This document shows, one piece after another, positions 33,513 through 33,832 of a stretch of 33,832 nt of DNA. Both the position numbers and the translations under genes were made by a program. Source of the DNA: an uncultured Caulobacterales bacterium (GTDB lineage: Bacteria; Pseudomonadota; Alphaproteobacteria; Caulobacterales; Caulobacteraceae); the NCBI GenBank assembly GCA_903900155.1, contig CAIUMD010000023.1:1-33832 (forward strand). Reading direction: 5' to 3'. The notes below the pieces were generated by a model. The model had not been told where the DNA came from, made no database searches, and saw only the letters and a list, made by a program, of their open reading frames with translations. How positions within the stretch are numbered: position 1 is the first letter of the stretch; each line of letters starts with the position of its first letter.

Positions 33513-33832
33513 GGGCGGGGAGATAGAGGGTTCGGGGCGGCTTCGCTAGCGGGGCTCGTACGGAGGTGGACATGCGGGCGCCGCTTCACGCGGTGGCCGC
33601 TGAAGGGATGGAAAGGGATGCGGAGCGCCGGACGACGTCCGGAGTTTGAAAGATGAATACCGTTTCGACGAAGCCAGACGCTCCGCGCGATCGTTATCCG
33701 GAAGCGTGACGGCCCGACGCTGTTCGCGCCTCACCGCCCTTGAAGCCTCCGACGGGCGGGCCGGATCGCGTTATCCGGTCCCGGTTGCGGCTGTTTCCAG
33801 TCGCCTGTCGTACTCACCGGCCTAAGTCCACC
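33513..33832. other. Terminal region with hairpins, no supported gene
   Basis: I find no convincing protein gene here; open frames have unlikely composition. The region holds several stems: GCGGAGCG (33620-33627) with CGCTCCGC (33679-33686), enclosing CCGGAC/GTCCGG (33628-33633 with 33637-33642); and GGCCGGAT (33759-33766) with ATCCGGTC (33773-33780). GTTATCCGG occurs at 33693-33701 and 33770-33778. It may be a repeat cluster or part of a structured RNA cut by the window end. Confidence 0.5.

Noticed and set aside
33546..33734. A 62-codon minus-strand frame near the right end
   Set aside because: Its sequence is arginine- and proline-rich and lies across hairpins, with no ribosome-binding site; no family match is apparent.
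33541..33832. tmRNA or RNase P RNA at the right end
   Set aside because: I looked for the Caulobacter-type tag sequence, a CCA-ended acceptor and the RNase P core motifs on both strands and found none in order.
1..33832. CRISPR arrays, tRNA and rRNA genes
   Set aside because: No regularly spaced direct repeats or tRNA/rRNA-like stretches were seen when reading the gaps between genes.

Overview
The window is high-GC bacterial chromosome and looks like an alphaproteobacterium of the Caulobacter type. The reasons are an Fo-only ATP synthase operon with both b' and b subunits and no F1 genes beside it, a split glycine decarboxylase (gcvPA/gcvPB), an ispH-thrB-rnhA neighbourhood, TIGR02301 and DUF6481 family proteins, and GC-rich palindromic intergenic elements. 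The genus is inferred; it was not tested by any search.

Layout. 1-530: a fragment resembling the nuclease domain of a phage terminase, followed by a composite palindromic element. 528-1777: a TauE/SafE-type permease and a charged DUF6481 protein, both on the minus strand. 2126-4731: the Fo operon atpI-atpB-atpE-atpF'-atpF, with a strong hairpin pair after atpE and a rho-independent terminator after atpF. 4833-7591: a thioredoxin-fold/2OG-Fe(II) oxygenase fusion, a transglutaminase-like protein and two tandem PGPGW-type membrane proteins. 7726-12450: the glycine cleavage operon gcvT-gcvH-gcvPA-gcvPB (minus strand), led by a tandem glycine riboswitch and a plausible promoter. 12458-17556: a large secreted metzincin-type metalloprotease, argS, and a secreted protein of unknown function translationally coupled to argS.

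17701-20760: ispH, a Doc-type toxin with an AbrB-like antitoxin, thrB and rnhA. 20921-22775: an HxlR-type regulator divergent from a QorB-like quinone oxidoreductase, then a small protein that looks like a serine-recombinase domain without its catalytic serine. 22772-24459: a YadG/YadH-like ABC-2 exporter. 24603-26512: an NfeD/SPFH pair and a TIGR02301 protein. 26705-28448: a small conserved-looking protein, an unknown membrane protein and a Crp/Fnr-type regulator. 28445-33512: a nitronate monooxygenase-like enzyme, an SDR, a Nudix/patatin pair, 3-hydroxybutyrate dehydrogenase and YaaA. The last 320 bases hold no gene I can support but are rich in hairpins.

Most of the window is ordinary housekeeping sequence. 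The parts that deserve a second look are the palindromic elements, the hairpins inside the atp operon, the cysteine-free thioredoxin-like/oxygenase fusion, the recombinase-like protein and several candidate operators. I see no CRISPR array, tRNA, rRNA or complete mobile element, and no clearly new multi-gene system.
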